Assembly: GCA_003577165.1 (NCBI GenBank)
Contig: QEUM01000001.1
Location: forward strand, 186,001-250,000
DNA length: 64,000 nucleotides
Reading direction: 5' to 3'
From: Armatimonadota bacterium
GTDB lineage: Bacteria; Armatimonadota; Fimbriimonadia; Fimbriimonadales; ATM1
In this document: piece by piece, positions 1 through 7,600 of the stretch
Numbering within the stretch: position 1 is the first letter of the stretch
Layout of the letters: the number at the start of each line of letters is the position of its first letter
Position numbers and translations under genes: made by a program
Notes under the pieces: model-generated
The model's input: the letters and a program-made list of their open reading frames with translations, nothing else
Databases searched by the model: none
What the model was told of the DNA's origin: nothing

Positions 1-264
1 GATGCTCGTCGGAGACAGGAGGTCGTATTGGTAGTTCTGTTCGTAAACTTCGATCGGCGAGTCTGGCGTGAGCGAACGGAAACTCACACTCGTGGGATCG
101 ATTTGCGCAGCGACATCTTCGACGCGGAGTTCTTGGCGGTTCGCTTGCAGCGTGAACTGCCGAACCTCTTTGACCAAAGCGAAATTCGCGTTGTAGACCG
201 TGATTTCGACGCTGATCGGCGCGGTTGCCAGTAGGGCCCCTGCCGTTAAGAGTGGGTGCAGCAT
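1..264 (-). CDS. DUF4139 family secreted protein (N-terminal part, cut by window edge)
   Basis: Only the first 88 codons are in the window; the gene runs off the left edge. The ATG at 264 follows a strong Shine-Dalgarno (AGGAGGT, about 10 bases upstream). The protein opens with a short hydrophobic leader and continues with the motif VYNANFALVKEVR, a conserved Asp-Pro-Thr-Ser stretch and EQNYQYDLLSP. These are typical of DUF4139 proteins, which are extracytoplasmic beta-rich proteins of unknown function. A second family member lies at 52738-54303. The family call rests on motif resemblance in a partial sequence; function is unknown. Confidence 0.7.
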   Translation of the reverse strand, partial: MLHPLLTAGALLATAPISVEITVYNANFALVKEVRQFTLQANRQELRVEDVAAQIDPTSVSFRSLTPDSPIEVYEQNYQYDLLSPTSI

Positions 265-333
265 GATTGTGTGACCTCCTGAGTACTCGAATTCACCCTT
301 TAGACGTCCTGAATTTCATCGGGTTATCCCATC

Positions 334-1476
334 CTAATAGGACGGGACGGTAGGGTCGATCTCCTCGGACCAGGCGTCGATTCCGCCCTCGACGTTGGCC
401 ACTTGCGTGAAGCCCTGGTCAATCAGGAACGAAGCGATCGAGTGGCTTCTCAGCCCTGAGTGGCAGATGACATAGATTTCCGAGTCCTTGTTCAGCAAGT
501 GCAATTTTGCCGGCACGTCGGATACGGGGATGTGAACTGATGGATGGATGGCTGCGATCTCCCGTTCGTAAACCTCTCGGACGTCCAAGAGAGTGTGCGG
601 CCGTCCCGACGCCAACACGGACTGGAGTTCTTGAACCGTGACTGACGGCACCGATTTTCTCTGGCTCTGTGTCTCCGGAACGGCGTTGCAGAACGACTCG
701 TAGTCCTGCAGTTCGCGAATGTGGGCATTCGGGCCGCAGATCGGACACTCGTCGGACGCCCGGATCCGAAATGAGCGCATCTCCATCGAGAGAGCGTCGA
801 TCATCAGGAGTTTGCCAATGAGAGGCTCTCCGATGTTGAGGATCAGTTTGAGGGCCTCAGCGGCTTGGATCGTGCCGACCATGCCGGGGAGAACTCCCAG
901 CACTCCGGCCTCGGCGCATGTGGGCACGCTGCCAGGTGGGGGCGGCTCGGGATAGAGACATCGGTAACAAGGTCCCTTGCCGGCCCAGAACACGCTCACC
1001 TGTCCGTCGAAACGGAAGATGGAGCCGTAGACGTTGGGCTTGCCGAGCAGAACGCAGGCGTCGTTGACGAGGTATCGCGTCGCAAAGTTGTCGGTCCCGT
1101 CCAGCACCACATCGTAGGGTTGCAAAAGCTCGAGCGCGTTTTCGCTCGAAAGCCGAACCTCGTGGGTTTCCACCTCGATGTCGGGATTCAGAGCGCGCAG
1201 TTTTTCCGATGCGCTTTCCGTCTTCGGGCGATCTTCGTCGGTGTCGAAGTGGAGGATTTGGCGGTGCAGGTTGGTTCTGTCCACCCGGTCGAAGTCGAAG
1301 AGTCCCAGTCTCCCGACCCCTGCGGCGGCGAGGTAGTAGGCCGCGGGCGAGCCGAGGCCACCCAGGCCGACGATCGCCACACTGCCCTTCAGAAGGCGCT
1401 CCTGGCCGAGCTGGCCTACCTCGGGCATGATGAGGTGGCGCAGGTACCTCTGTTTCTCGCTTTGGGTGAGACTCAC
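334..1476 (-). CDS. moeB: MoeB/ThiF-type adenylyltransferase fused to a rhodanese domain
   Basis: This E1-like enzyme adenylates the C-terminal Gly-Gly of a small sulfur-carrier protein (MoaD/ThiS type) so that sulfur can be loaded for molybdopterin, thiamin or thiolation pathways. Residues 1-240 form the ThiF/MoeB domain, with GLGGLGS near residue 37 for ATP and a zinc site from CYRC and CPIC. Residues about 280-380 are a rhodanese domain with active-site loop CHSGLRS. At 380 residues it has the length of MoeZ-like fusions. The start is a GTG at 1476. The partner carrier protein is not in the window, so the pathway cannot be fixed; a MocA-like protein at 33373-34017 would fit molybdenum cofactor use. 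Confidence 0.9.
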   Translation of the reverse strand: MSLTQSEKQRYLRHLIMPEVGQLGQERLLKGSVAIVGLGGLGSPAAYYLAAAGVGRLGLFDFDRVDRTNLHRQILHFDTDEDRPKTESASEKLRALNPDIEVETHEVRLSSENALELLQPYDVVLDGTDNFATRYLVNDACVLLGKPNVYGSIFRFDGQVSVFWAGKGPCYRCLYPEPPPPGSVPTCAEAGVLGVLPGMVGTIQAAEALKLILNIGEPLIGKLLMIDALSMEMRSFRIRASDECPICGPNAHIRELQDYESFCNAVPETQSQRKSVPSVTVQELQSVLASGRPHTLLDVREVYEREIAAIHPSVHIPVSDVPAKLHLLNKDSEIYVICHSGLRSHSIASFLIDQGFTQVANVEGGIDAWSEEIDPTVPSY

Positions 1477-1485
1477 GCACCCAAG

Positions 1486-1491
1486 ATGTTA
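1486..1491 (-). promoter_or_regulatory. Candidate -10 box (TAACAT) of the MoeB-rhodanese gene
   Basis: TAACAT on the minus strand ends nine bases before the GTG start at 1476, and no Shine-Dalgarno lies between. This fits a leaderless or near-leaderless transcript. No convincing -35 box is visible. Confidence 0.3.
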
Positions 1492-1528
1492 TCCGCTCGG
1501 CAGCGGGCCGTGACAGAATGCGAGGCTC

Positions 1529-2116
1529 ATGGGATGCGAAGTCGTCCTCGCGAGCAGGTCCCCACGCCGCATCGACCTTCTCCGCACGGTCGTGCCCGAC
1601 TTCATCGTCGATCCGGCCGATTTGGACGAATCGCTTCCCTCCGGAGGCGACCTCGATCCGGAGGCGGTCGCGGCTGAACTCGCTGCCCGAAAGGCGGACG
1701 AAGTGGCGGTGAGGCATCCCAACTCGCTCGTCATCGGCGCGGACACGGTTGTTGCCCTCGACTCCACGCTCTTCGGAAAGCCGGAGAGTCCGGGAGACGC
1801 AGAGAGGATGCTTCACGGCCTCAGCGGGAAGACCCACAGAGTCATCACCGCTGTCGCTTTTCGACTTCGCAGCCAGTCCATTTCGTTTGACTTCCGGGAG
1901 ACGACGAGGGTCACTTTCAGGGAGCTGACTCACGAAGAGATCAGCCGATACGTTGCGACGGGCGAACCGTTCGACAAGGCGGGTGGATACGCGGTACAAG
2001 GGGGGGCACGAGAATTCGTTGCCGCATTGTCCGGCGACTATGACAATGTGGTCGGGCTGCCGGTCACGCGGTTGAAGAAGGAACTCAAGTCAGCCGGATT
2101 CCTCGCAGCCGACTAG
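1529..2116 (+). CDS. maf: Maf family nucleotide pyrophosphatase
   Basis: Maf proteins hydrolyse non-canonical or modified nucleoside triphosphates (dTTP/UTP/m5U or similar) to monophosphates, as house-cleaning enzymes or in septum control. The 195-residue product has the N-terminal signature LASRSPRR, the central GADTVV motif with its Asp, a GKP motif and the late GDYDNVVGLPV segment. All are diagnostic, and the length is normal. It is divergent from the MoeB-like gene, 52 bases apart, and converges on pdhB. Substrate specificity cannot be assigned safely from sequence. Confidence 0.93.
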   Translation: MGCEVVLASRSPRRIDLLRTVVPDFIVDPADLDESLPSGGDLDPEAVAAELAARKADEVAVRHPNSLVIGADTVVALDSTLFGKPESPGDAERMLHGLSGKTHRVITAVAFRLRSQSISFDFRETTRVTFRELTHEEISRYVATGEPFDKAGGYAVQGGAREFVAALSGDYDNVVGLPVTRLKKELKSAGFLAAD

Positions 2117-2130
2117 GCGTCTGTCCGAGA

Positions 2131-3108
2131 TCAGCCGAGCGTCGCCCGAGCGACAGCTAGGGCATCGTCCTTGTTCGGGATGCAGAGAAGTTCGAGGTTT
2201 CGCGCGTACGGCATTGGCACGTTGAGGCCACCGACGCGTCCGACGGGAGCATCGAGGTCGTCGAAGCACGACTCTTGAATTCGAGCGACGATTTCGGCGC
2301 CGTAGCCTCCGTTGCGCCAGTCCTCGTACACGACGACCGCGCGATGCGTTTTGCGCACGGAGCCGAAGATCGTCTCCGTGTCGAGGGGAACTAATGACCT
2401 CACGTCGATGACTTCCGCGCTCACGCCCTCTTGGTCGAGCGCCTCGGCGACCTCCATGCAGACGTGCGCCATTCGCGAGTAACCGATCAGGCTGATGTCC
2501 GTTCCTTCATGTCTTACGGCTGCCTGTCCGAACGGAACGAGGTAGTTCGTGTCCTCGGGGATTTCACCTTTGATGCCGTAAAGCCCAGGATTCTCCGTGA
2601 AAATCACAGGATTGTCATCTCGAACCGAAGTCTTCAACATGCCGTAGACATCTGCCGGAGTCGATGGAGCGACTACTTTCAAGCCGGGAACGTGTGCGTA
2701 CCAACCTTCCAGGCTGTGGCTGTGTTGGGCGCTCAATTGGTTGGCCGCCCCCCCTGGTCCACGAATGACCATCGGCACTGAGAATTGACCGCCGCTCATG
2801 TAGTGGACCTTCGCCGCGTGGTTGATGATCTGATCCAGAGCGAGAATAGAGAAACTCATGGTCATCATCTCGACGATCGGCCTCAAACCCATCATGGCTG
2901 CGCCGGTCGCAATGCCCACGATTCCAGGTTCGGAAATCGGCGTGTCCAACACTCGCTTCTGCTTGAATCTCTCGAACAGCCCTTGCGTGACCCTGAAGGT
3001 TCCCTGGTAGCGGCCGATGTCCTCCCCGATCAGGAACACGTCTTCGTCGCGTTCGATTTCCTCGACGATGGACTGCCGGAGCGCTTCTCGGTAAGTCAGT
3101 GTCGGCAT
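2131..3108 (-). CDS. pdhB: Pyruvate (2-oxo acid) dehydrogenase E1 component, beta subunit
   Basis: This is the beta half of the heterotetrameric E1 that decarboxylates pyruvate or a branched-chain 2-oxo acid using thiamine diphosphate. The 325 residues show the transketolase-like pyrimidine-binding half (GEDIGRYQGTFRVTQGL; PISEPGIVGIATGAA) and the C-terminal transketolase domain (VIDVRSLVPLDTETI; YEDWRNGGYGAEI). The start ATG overlaps the alpha-subunit stop by one base (TAATG), so translation is coupled. No E2 or E3 gene is in the window, so pyruvate versus branched-chain substrate is unresolved; pyruvate is the more likely by overall motif pattern. Confidence 0.9.
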   Translation of the reverse strand: MPTLTYREALRQSIVEEIERDEDVFLIGEDIGRYQGTFRVTQGLFERFKQKRVLDTPISEPGIVGIATGAAMMGLRPIVEMMTMSFSILALDQIINHAAKVHYMSGGQFSVPMVIRGPGGAANQLSAQHSHSLEGWYAHVPGLKVVAPSTPADVYGMLKTSVRDDNPVIFTENPGLYGIKGEIPEDTNYLVPFGQAAVRHEGTDISLIGYSRMAHVCMEVAEALDQEGVSAEVIDVRSLVPLDTETIFGSVRKTHRAVVVYEDWRNGGYGAEIVARIQESCFDDLDAPVGRVGGLNVPMPYARNLELLCIPNKDDALAVARATLG

Positions 3109-4157
3109 TAGTGGCCCCTCTCCGGCTCCATGTCCGTGTACACGTCTGCGTAGACCGCGTCCGGCTCGGGCTTGGGCTGCGCGGCGGCCGCCTCGTAGAC
3201 GGCTTCCATCTCCTCCTCGGCTTCGCGTTGGATTGCCTCGAGTTCCGCTTCCGAGGCGATACCGTTCTCCGTTAAGTGCTTTCCGAGAAGCAGGATCGGA
3301 TCCCGCTGCTTCGCCCTTTCGACTTCTTCGGGAGTGCGGTAGAGGCTTTGGTCGTTATCCGCGGCCCCGTGACCTGCGAAGCGGTAGTTCATGATTTCAA
3401 GGAAATAGGGACGGTGGGTTTTTCGGACCTTTTCAATGATCCGCTTCGCGTGTTTGCGGACCTGCAACACGTCCATACCGTCGATCCGTTCATGCTCCAT
3501 GTTGAAGCCTTCGGCTCGTTTGTGGAGCTCCGGATCGGCGGCGTGATATTCAAGCCGCGTTCCCATTGCAAATTCGTTGTTCTCGATGATGAAGATGACC
3601 GGAAGGTCCCAAAGCGAGGCCATGTTCATGACTTCGTAGAGCACGCCGGCGTTCGCGGCTCCATCTCCCAGGAAGCAATGCGTAACCTCATTGCCCCCTC
3701 TGTATTTGGTGCCGAACGCCAATCCAACTCCGAGGGCTGTGTGGCCACCAACGATGCCCCACCCGCCATAGAAGTTGTGTTCCTTGCTGTAGAGGTGCAT
3801 GGAGCCGCCCTTTCCCTTGCTGAGGCCGGTCGCTCGGCCCATGATCTCGGCCATGCACTCCAAGGCGTCGCATCCAAGATAGAGAGCGTGCCCGTGGTCT
3901 CGGTACGCCGTGATGACAGGGTCGCCCGGTTGAATACTGCTGAGCCATCCGATGGCGGTTGCCTCCATCCCGTTGTAGACGTGCAGGTAGCCGCCCGCCA
4001 GGCCGGAGCGATATGCACGCTCTGATTGCCCTTCGAAGGCGCGGATGCGGCACATTTCTCGGTAGAAGCCGATGAGTTGTTCAGGAGTCTCTGATCCTGC
4101 GCCATTCGTACGCGGCGAAACTCTTTCCTTTTTGGATGACTGTGATTTCGTTCCCAA
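3108..4157 (-). CDS. pdhA: Pyruvate (2-oxo acid) dehydrogenase E1 component, alpha subunit
   Basis: This is the thiamine-diphosphate-binding alpha subunit of E1. The 349-residue protein carries the ThDP motif GDGAANAG...IIENN, the conserved YRDHGHAL segment and the GKGGSMH loop that is phosphorylated in eukaryotic homologues. The start is a TTG at 4157, supported by a good AGGAG six bases upstream; an in-frame ATG with comparable support is not seen. It leads the two-gene pdhA-pdhB operon (TAATG junction). A Lys/Ser-rich tail of about 20 residues precedes the domain. Confidence 0.9.
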   Translation of the reverse strand: MGTKSQSSKKERVSPRTNGAGSETPEQLIGFYREMCRIRAFEGQSERAYRSGLAGGYLHVYNGMEATAIGWLSSIQPGDPVITAYRDHGHALYLGCDALECMAEIMGRATGLSKGKGGSMHLYSKEHNFYGGWGIVGGHTALGVGLAFGTKYRGGNEVTHCFLGDGAANAGVLYEVMNMASLWDLPVIFIIENNEFAMGTRLEYHAADPELHKRAEGFNMEHERIDGMDVLQVRKHAKRIIEKVRKTHRPYFLEIMNYRFAGHGAADNDQSLYRTPEEVERAKQRDPILLLGKHLTENGIASEAELEAIQREAEEEMEAVYEAAAAQPKPEPDAVYADVYTDMEPERGH

Positions 4158-4255
4158 TGAGAACTCCTACCAGCAGATTGCCAGACACCTCGGGTGCTAA
4201 CGCATTGCGAGTGGCGCTTCGGCGGCAGGCACATCATACCCGCCGGCGGGTACGT

Positions 4256-4939
4256 CTACAGGTGTCGGAACTTCCGTTCTCGCGCAGTCCGACGGTCGAG
4301 GAGGGCCACTTCCTGCCGAGCCCCCTGCATCAGCGATGAGTCCACTGTGCCGTCGGCGTCGCGGTCTGCGCCGACCCGCCAGACCTCATCTGCCAGAGAC
4401 CTTGCCGCATCGAGGTCCATCTGCGGATCATAACGGCTCACCAAGAGCGTCGTCATCCGCTCTTCGGCCTCGGGCGTTCCGGCAATGCAGGCGTACTGAT
4501 GATGAACTTCGAAGTCGCCGTCGTAGCGGAGTTTAAAGAACAGGTCGTCGGCAGGCGTGCGATTCATCTCTGCAAACAGAGCGTTGATCACGAACGGGGC
4601 CGTCGTAATGTCGCCGAAGGCCCGTCTTAGGGGGCTGCTCAGGGCAAAGCCGACGACTCGGCCAATGGTCACATCCTCTTCGCTCCGCGAATAGCCTTCC
4701 TGATGCGCAAAGTCCACGGCAGTGAGCCGGAGGGACTCCACGTCCGCTTGCTGACCGATCGCCGAAAATGCGAGGCGATCGTAGACCTCGTACACCTTCC
4801 TGACTTGCTTTCGATAGGTGAACAGGAGCACGCCGTCCGTGATGCCCAGGCCAATCACAGGCGACCCCCCCCTGAGCCTCGCCTCGATGTATCCGGCGCG
4901 CTGGTGAACGCTTTCTTGCCAATCGTAAGGACTGATCAT
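4256..4939 (-). CDS. prcA: 20S proteasome alpha-type subunit PrcA
   Basis: Alpha subunits form the outer rings of the 20S core and gate substrate entry. The 227-residue protein has the bacterial PrcA N-terminus (YDWQESV.QRAGYIE), the RLRGGSPVIGLG strand, KVYEVYDRLAFSAIGQQAD and DFAHQEGYSRSEEDVTI. All are highly characteristic of actinobacterial-type PrcA. The start ATG is seven bases after prcB, in the order prcB-prcA as in actinobacteria. No pup-like ORF, PafA/Dop ligase or Mpa/ARC ATPase is present in the window, so targeting must be encoded elsewhere. The C-terminal 30 residues are charged and not conserved by eye. Confidence 0.92.
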   Translation of the reverse strand: MISPYDWQESVHQRAGYIEARLRGGSPVIGLGITDGVLLFTYRKQVRKVYEVYDRLAFSAIGQQADVESLRLTAVDFAHQEGYSRSEEDVTIGRVVGFALSSPLRRAFGDITTAPFVINALFAEMNRTPADDLFFKLRYDGDFEVHHQYACIAGTPEAEERMTTLLVSRYDPQMDLDAARSLADEVWRVGADRDADGTVDSSLMQGARQEVALLDRRTARERKFRHL

Positions 4940-4946
4940 GGTGGGA

Positions 4947-5699
4947 TTATCCGGCCTTTGTTACTGAGTGAATCGCGGAAGCCAGCACTTCATCTTCCAC
5001 TCTGCGAATGCCCTCTGCCGTGAGAGTTTTCGCCAATGGCGGGACGTGCTCCAGCCCTCCCGTGGCGCTGTCGAGTTGCGCGGCAATGTCCAACATTTGC
5101 ATTCCGTCTTTTAGTACGTCTTCGAGCGGCCTGGTATCGAAAGGCCCCTTGGATCGCGTGATGTAGTCGAATACTCCGCGAATCCGCTCTGAACCCGATC
5201 CTGCCGCTGCGAACGCGCCGCTCTCGAATCGCGCTCCCATCGCGTCGTAGAAGTAGATGCCGAACTTCTTCGACACCTCGTCGTATGCGCTCACGACGGG
5301 CACGAAGATGCCGATTCCCTCCATCGTCATTGAGAGGTTGCCCGAAAGCGCTCGGCTCACTTCCTGGAGTTTTCCCTCCAGGCTCATGTCCTGCAACTGA
5401 GTGCGGGCGTAGTACTTGAATGCATGGCTCAAGTACCGGACGATCTCGACGCTCCGCGCAAAAGAGCCGGAGATGGCCACCATCGTCGAGTCGTCGAGGG
5501 AGAGGATCTTCTCCGCCTTGTCGTACATGATGAAGTTCGCCGACGTCGCTCGACGGTCCCCGAGGTTGAGAATTCCCTTATCGAATCGGAGGGCGAGAAC
5601 CGTAGTGCCGTGCGCTTCGGTCGCGCCGGGTGGCACAGGGCCCAAACTCTTCGGGAAGTCGACCAGTTCCGCAAACGATTTCGCAGGGCGAATGCGCAT
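4947..5699 (-). CDS. prcB: 20S proteasome beta-type subunit PrcB (with propeptide)
   Basis: The beta subunit is the N-terminal-nucleophile protease of the 20S core. The 250-residue precursor has a propeptide of about 31 residues ending in AHG, then TTVLALRF, so Thr32 should become the catalytic Thr1 after self-cleavage. In mature numbering Asp17 (GDRRATS) and Lys33 (DKAEK) are both present, as is the GSGSE segment, so the active site looks intact. It precedes prcA by seven bases. The upstream minus strand has TACTAT 11 bases before the ATG and no clear Shine-Dalgarno. Autoprocessing is inferred from the family. Confidence 0.92.
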   Translation of the reverse strand: MRIRPAKSFAELVDFPKSLGPVPPGATEAHGTTVLALRFDKGILNLGDRRATSANFIMYDKAEKILSLDDSTMVAISGSFARSVEIVRYLSHAFKYYARTQLQDMSLEGKLQEVSRALSGNLSMTMEGIGIFVPVVSAYDEVSKKFGIYFYDAMGARFESGAFAAAGSGSERIRGVFDYITRSKGPFDTRPLEDVLKDGMQMLDIAAQLDSATGGLEHVPPLAKTLTAEGIRRVEDEVLASAIHSVTKAG

Positions 5700-5795
5700 G
5701 TACTCGCGAAATAGTACCGCCCAACAGGGAAAAGAGGGACGGGCGGGGGGTCGGGCGCGTGCTGAGACTGCCCGGAGTCGAGGGCCTTCCGCCGG

Positions 5796-5801
5796 TAGAA
5801 T
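5796..5801 (+). promoter_or_regulatory. Candidate -10 box (TAGAAT) of the acyl-CoA dehydrogenase gene
   Basis: TAGAAT is followed by six bases and the ATG at 5808, without a Shine-Dalgarno. Transcription would start at or next to the start codon, giving a leaderless mRNA. Confidence 0.5.
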
Positions 5802-5807
5802 CCGCCC

Positions 5808-7007
5808 ATGGATTTCTCCCTCTCAACCGAGCACAACCAGATCCGCGAAGCGGCGCACAAGTTCGCGCAGTCCGAGATCGTCCCAGGCCTACGCGAGAGG
5901 GATCGGGAGGCTCGGTCGGATCGGGGGATGCTCGACAAGATGGGGGCCGCGGGGTTTCTGGGGGTCTGCGTACCCGCGAAGTACGGCGGGATGGACGCTG
6001 ATTACATCTCTCTCGGAATCGTCTGCGAGGAACTGGAGCGGGCAGACACCAGCGCTCGCGTGGTGATGAGCGTCCACACAGGCCTGCACACGATGACTCT
6101 CATGCAATGGGGAACGGAGGAGCAGAAGGCGAGGTGGCTTCCGGACCTCGCGACCGGCAAGAAGATTGCTGGATTCGCTCTGACGGAGCCGAACGCAGGA
6201 AGCGACGCCGCGAACATTCGAACGACGGCGATTCGGGACGGCGACGGTTATGTCTTGAACGGCTCGAAGACCTGGATCAGCCTCGCGAACTTCGCAGATC
6301 AGTTCCTGGTTATCGCGCGCCTCGCAGGAGGATCGGAGGACTCTAAGCGGCCTCGCTACGCTGCGTTCATCGTGGATCGGACGCTTCGGGGATTCAGCAG
6401 CAAGGCCATCCACGGCAAACTCGGGGTTCGCGCCGGAGATACGGGCGAGATCTTTTTCGACAACGTGCGAGTCGGAGAGGACTGCATGCTAGGCGAGGAA
6501 GGGGATGGCTTTCGAGTTGCGATGAGCGCGCTGGACCATGGGCGGTTCACCGTCGCGTCAGGCTCGGTGGGCATCATCGTCGCGTGCTTGGACGCCTGCA
6601 CGAAGTACGCGAACGAAAGAACGGTGGGCGGCAAGCCGATCGGCACGAAGCAACTCGTGCAGCAGATGATCGCTTCGATGGTGCAGGGGCGCGACATCGG
6701 CAGACTGCTGTATTACCAAGTTGGATGGATGAAGAACGTCGGCTTACGGCACACGCGAGAAGTGTCGCTCGCGAAGTGGACGAACTGCGCTGCAGCATTC
6801 GACGCCGCCAACAAAGCCATCGAAATCCACGGGGCCTATGGCTACGCCGACGAGTTCCCTGTGGAGCGCTATTTCAGGAACTCGCGCGGAGCCGTCATCT
6901 ATGAGGGCACTCACGAGATTCACACCATCGTGCAAGCGGAGTACGAACTGGGCATGAGGGCGGACAAGCCTCTCAAGCACACTTTGCCGACGTGGCCGTT
7001 TTCATAA
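5808..7007 (+). CDS. Acyl-CoA dehydrogenase
   Basis: This FAD enzyme carries out the alpha,beta-dehydrogenation of acyl-CoA thioesters in fatty-acid or branched-chain amino-acid breakdown, passing electrons to ETF. The 399-residue protein has the N-terminal helical domain, the flavin motif FALTEPNAGSDA and WISLANFAD in the beta domain, and a C-terminal helical domain ending YGYADEFPVERYFR...YEGTHEI. The Glu of YEGT is the usual catalytic base. Length is typical of short/medium-chain types. The MCC-type carboxylase at 16529-18118 would fit branched-chain amino-acid use, but exact chain-length specificity cannot be read. Its last six bases overlap the convergent acetyltransferase gene. Confidence 0.92.
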   Translation: MDFSLSTEHNQIREAAHKFAQSEIVPGLRERDREARSDRGMLDKMGAAGFLGVCVPAKYGGMDADYISLGIVCEELERADTSARVVMSVHTGLHTMTLMQWGTEEQKARWLPDLATGKKIAGFALTEPNAGSDAANIRTTAIRDGDGYVLNGSKTWISLANFADQFLVIARLAGGSEDSKRPRYAAFIVDRTLRGFSSKAIHGKLGVRAGDTGEIFFDNVRVGEDCMLGEEGDGFRVAMSALDHGRFTVASGSVGIIVACLDACTKYANERTVGGKPIGTKQLVQQMIASMVQGRDIGRLLYYQVGWMKNVGLRHTREVSLAKWTNCAAAFDAANKAIEIHGAYGYADEFPVERYFRNSRGAVIYEGTHEIHTIVQAEYELGMRADKPLKHTLPTWPFS

Positions 7008-7526
7008 CGCGCCACGCTCAATGGACTTGGCCATCACGACGCTCCTGTAGTTGACCGGCGCGCCCCACGAGTGCGTGGCGACGATTTGATAGCCCCACCG
7101 CTCATACAGTTGAATGAGGTGATGGGCCAATTCGCTTGTGTCGAGAGCGATGCTCTTCGCGCCCAACTCGCAAGCACGGGCCTCTACATGACTTAGCAGG
7201 GCCCTGCCGATGCCGGCTCTCTGCAGATCTGGTTCGACGGCGAATTGCGTGAAATAGCAAACGTCTGGATCGCTGTAAAGGGCTGGCGCGCGGCGGTTGA
7301 CGCCTCCGGGGCCGACGAGGGTGATCGTCCCAACGATCTTGCCGTCGCACTCCGCAACGTAGGTTTCGCCCTGCGAGATCCGATCGATCGTAACTTCCTC
7401 CGGCTGCGACGTTGCAGTAAAGTGGAGGCCCATTTCCAACAGAGGCCGATAGGCCCGATGCAGGAGGCGCGTCAATTCCTGCACGTCGTCGCTGGGGACC
7501 CAAGGGCGAATCCGCACGTTTTGCAC
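7002..7526 (-). CDS. GNAT family N-acetyltransferase
   Basis: This is a 174-residue single-domain GNAT protein that transfers acetyl from acetyl-CoA to an amine of unknown substrate. Beta-strand 4 and the acetyl-CoA pyrophosphate loop are clear: FAVEPDLQRAGIGRALL matches the Q/R-x-x-G-x-G/A signature. LYERWGYQ marks the C-terminal acceptor region. The N-terminus RIRPWVPSDD is typical of RimI-like stand-alone acetyltransferases. It converges on and slightly overlaps the acyl-CoA dehydrogenase gene. No neighbour reveals its substrate. Confidence 0.85.
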   Translation of the reverse strand: MQNVRIRPWVPSDDVQELTRLLHRAYRPLLEMGLHFTATSQPEEVTIDRISQGETYVAECDGKIVGTITLVGPGGVNRRAPALYSDPDVCYFTQFAVEPDLQRAGIGRALLSHVEARACELGAKSIALDTSELAHHLIQLYERWGYQIVATHSWGAPVNYRSVVMAKSIERGAL

Positions 7527-7588
7527 TGGGACGAGTATGGAACGCCGGGACGCGGCTGATGCAATCCCCTCGTGTCCTGAACTTCCGG

Positions 7589-7594
7589 TAGTAT
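7589..7594 (+). promoter_or_regulatory. Candidate -10 box (TAGTAT) of the prolyl oligopeptidase gene
   Basis: TAGTAT lies six bases before the ATG at 7601 with no Shine-Dalgarno, consistent with a leaderless transcript. Confidence 0.5.
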
Positions 7595-7600
7595 CCCGTC

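Noticed and set aside
328-346. Hairpin CCCGTCC-loop-GGATGGG at the stop of the MoeB-like gene
   Set aside because: The stem is only seven pairs with a G-U and no T tract follows; not a convincing terminator.
857-1999. A 380-codon minus-strand frame spanning the MoeB-like and Maf genes
   Set aside because: It bridges two well-supported genes in the wrong frame and has strongly Arg-rich shadow composition.
4158-5807. Search for a Pup- or UBact-like small gene around prcBA
   Set aside because: The gaps before and after (98 and 108 bases) hold no short frame ending in Gly-Gly-Gln/Glu with a plausible start.
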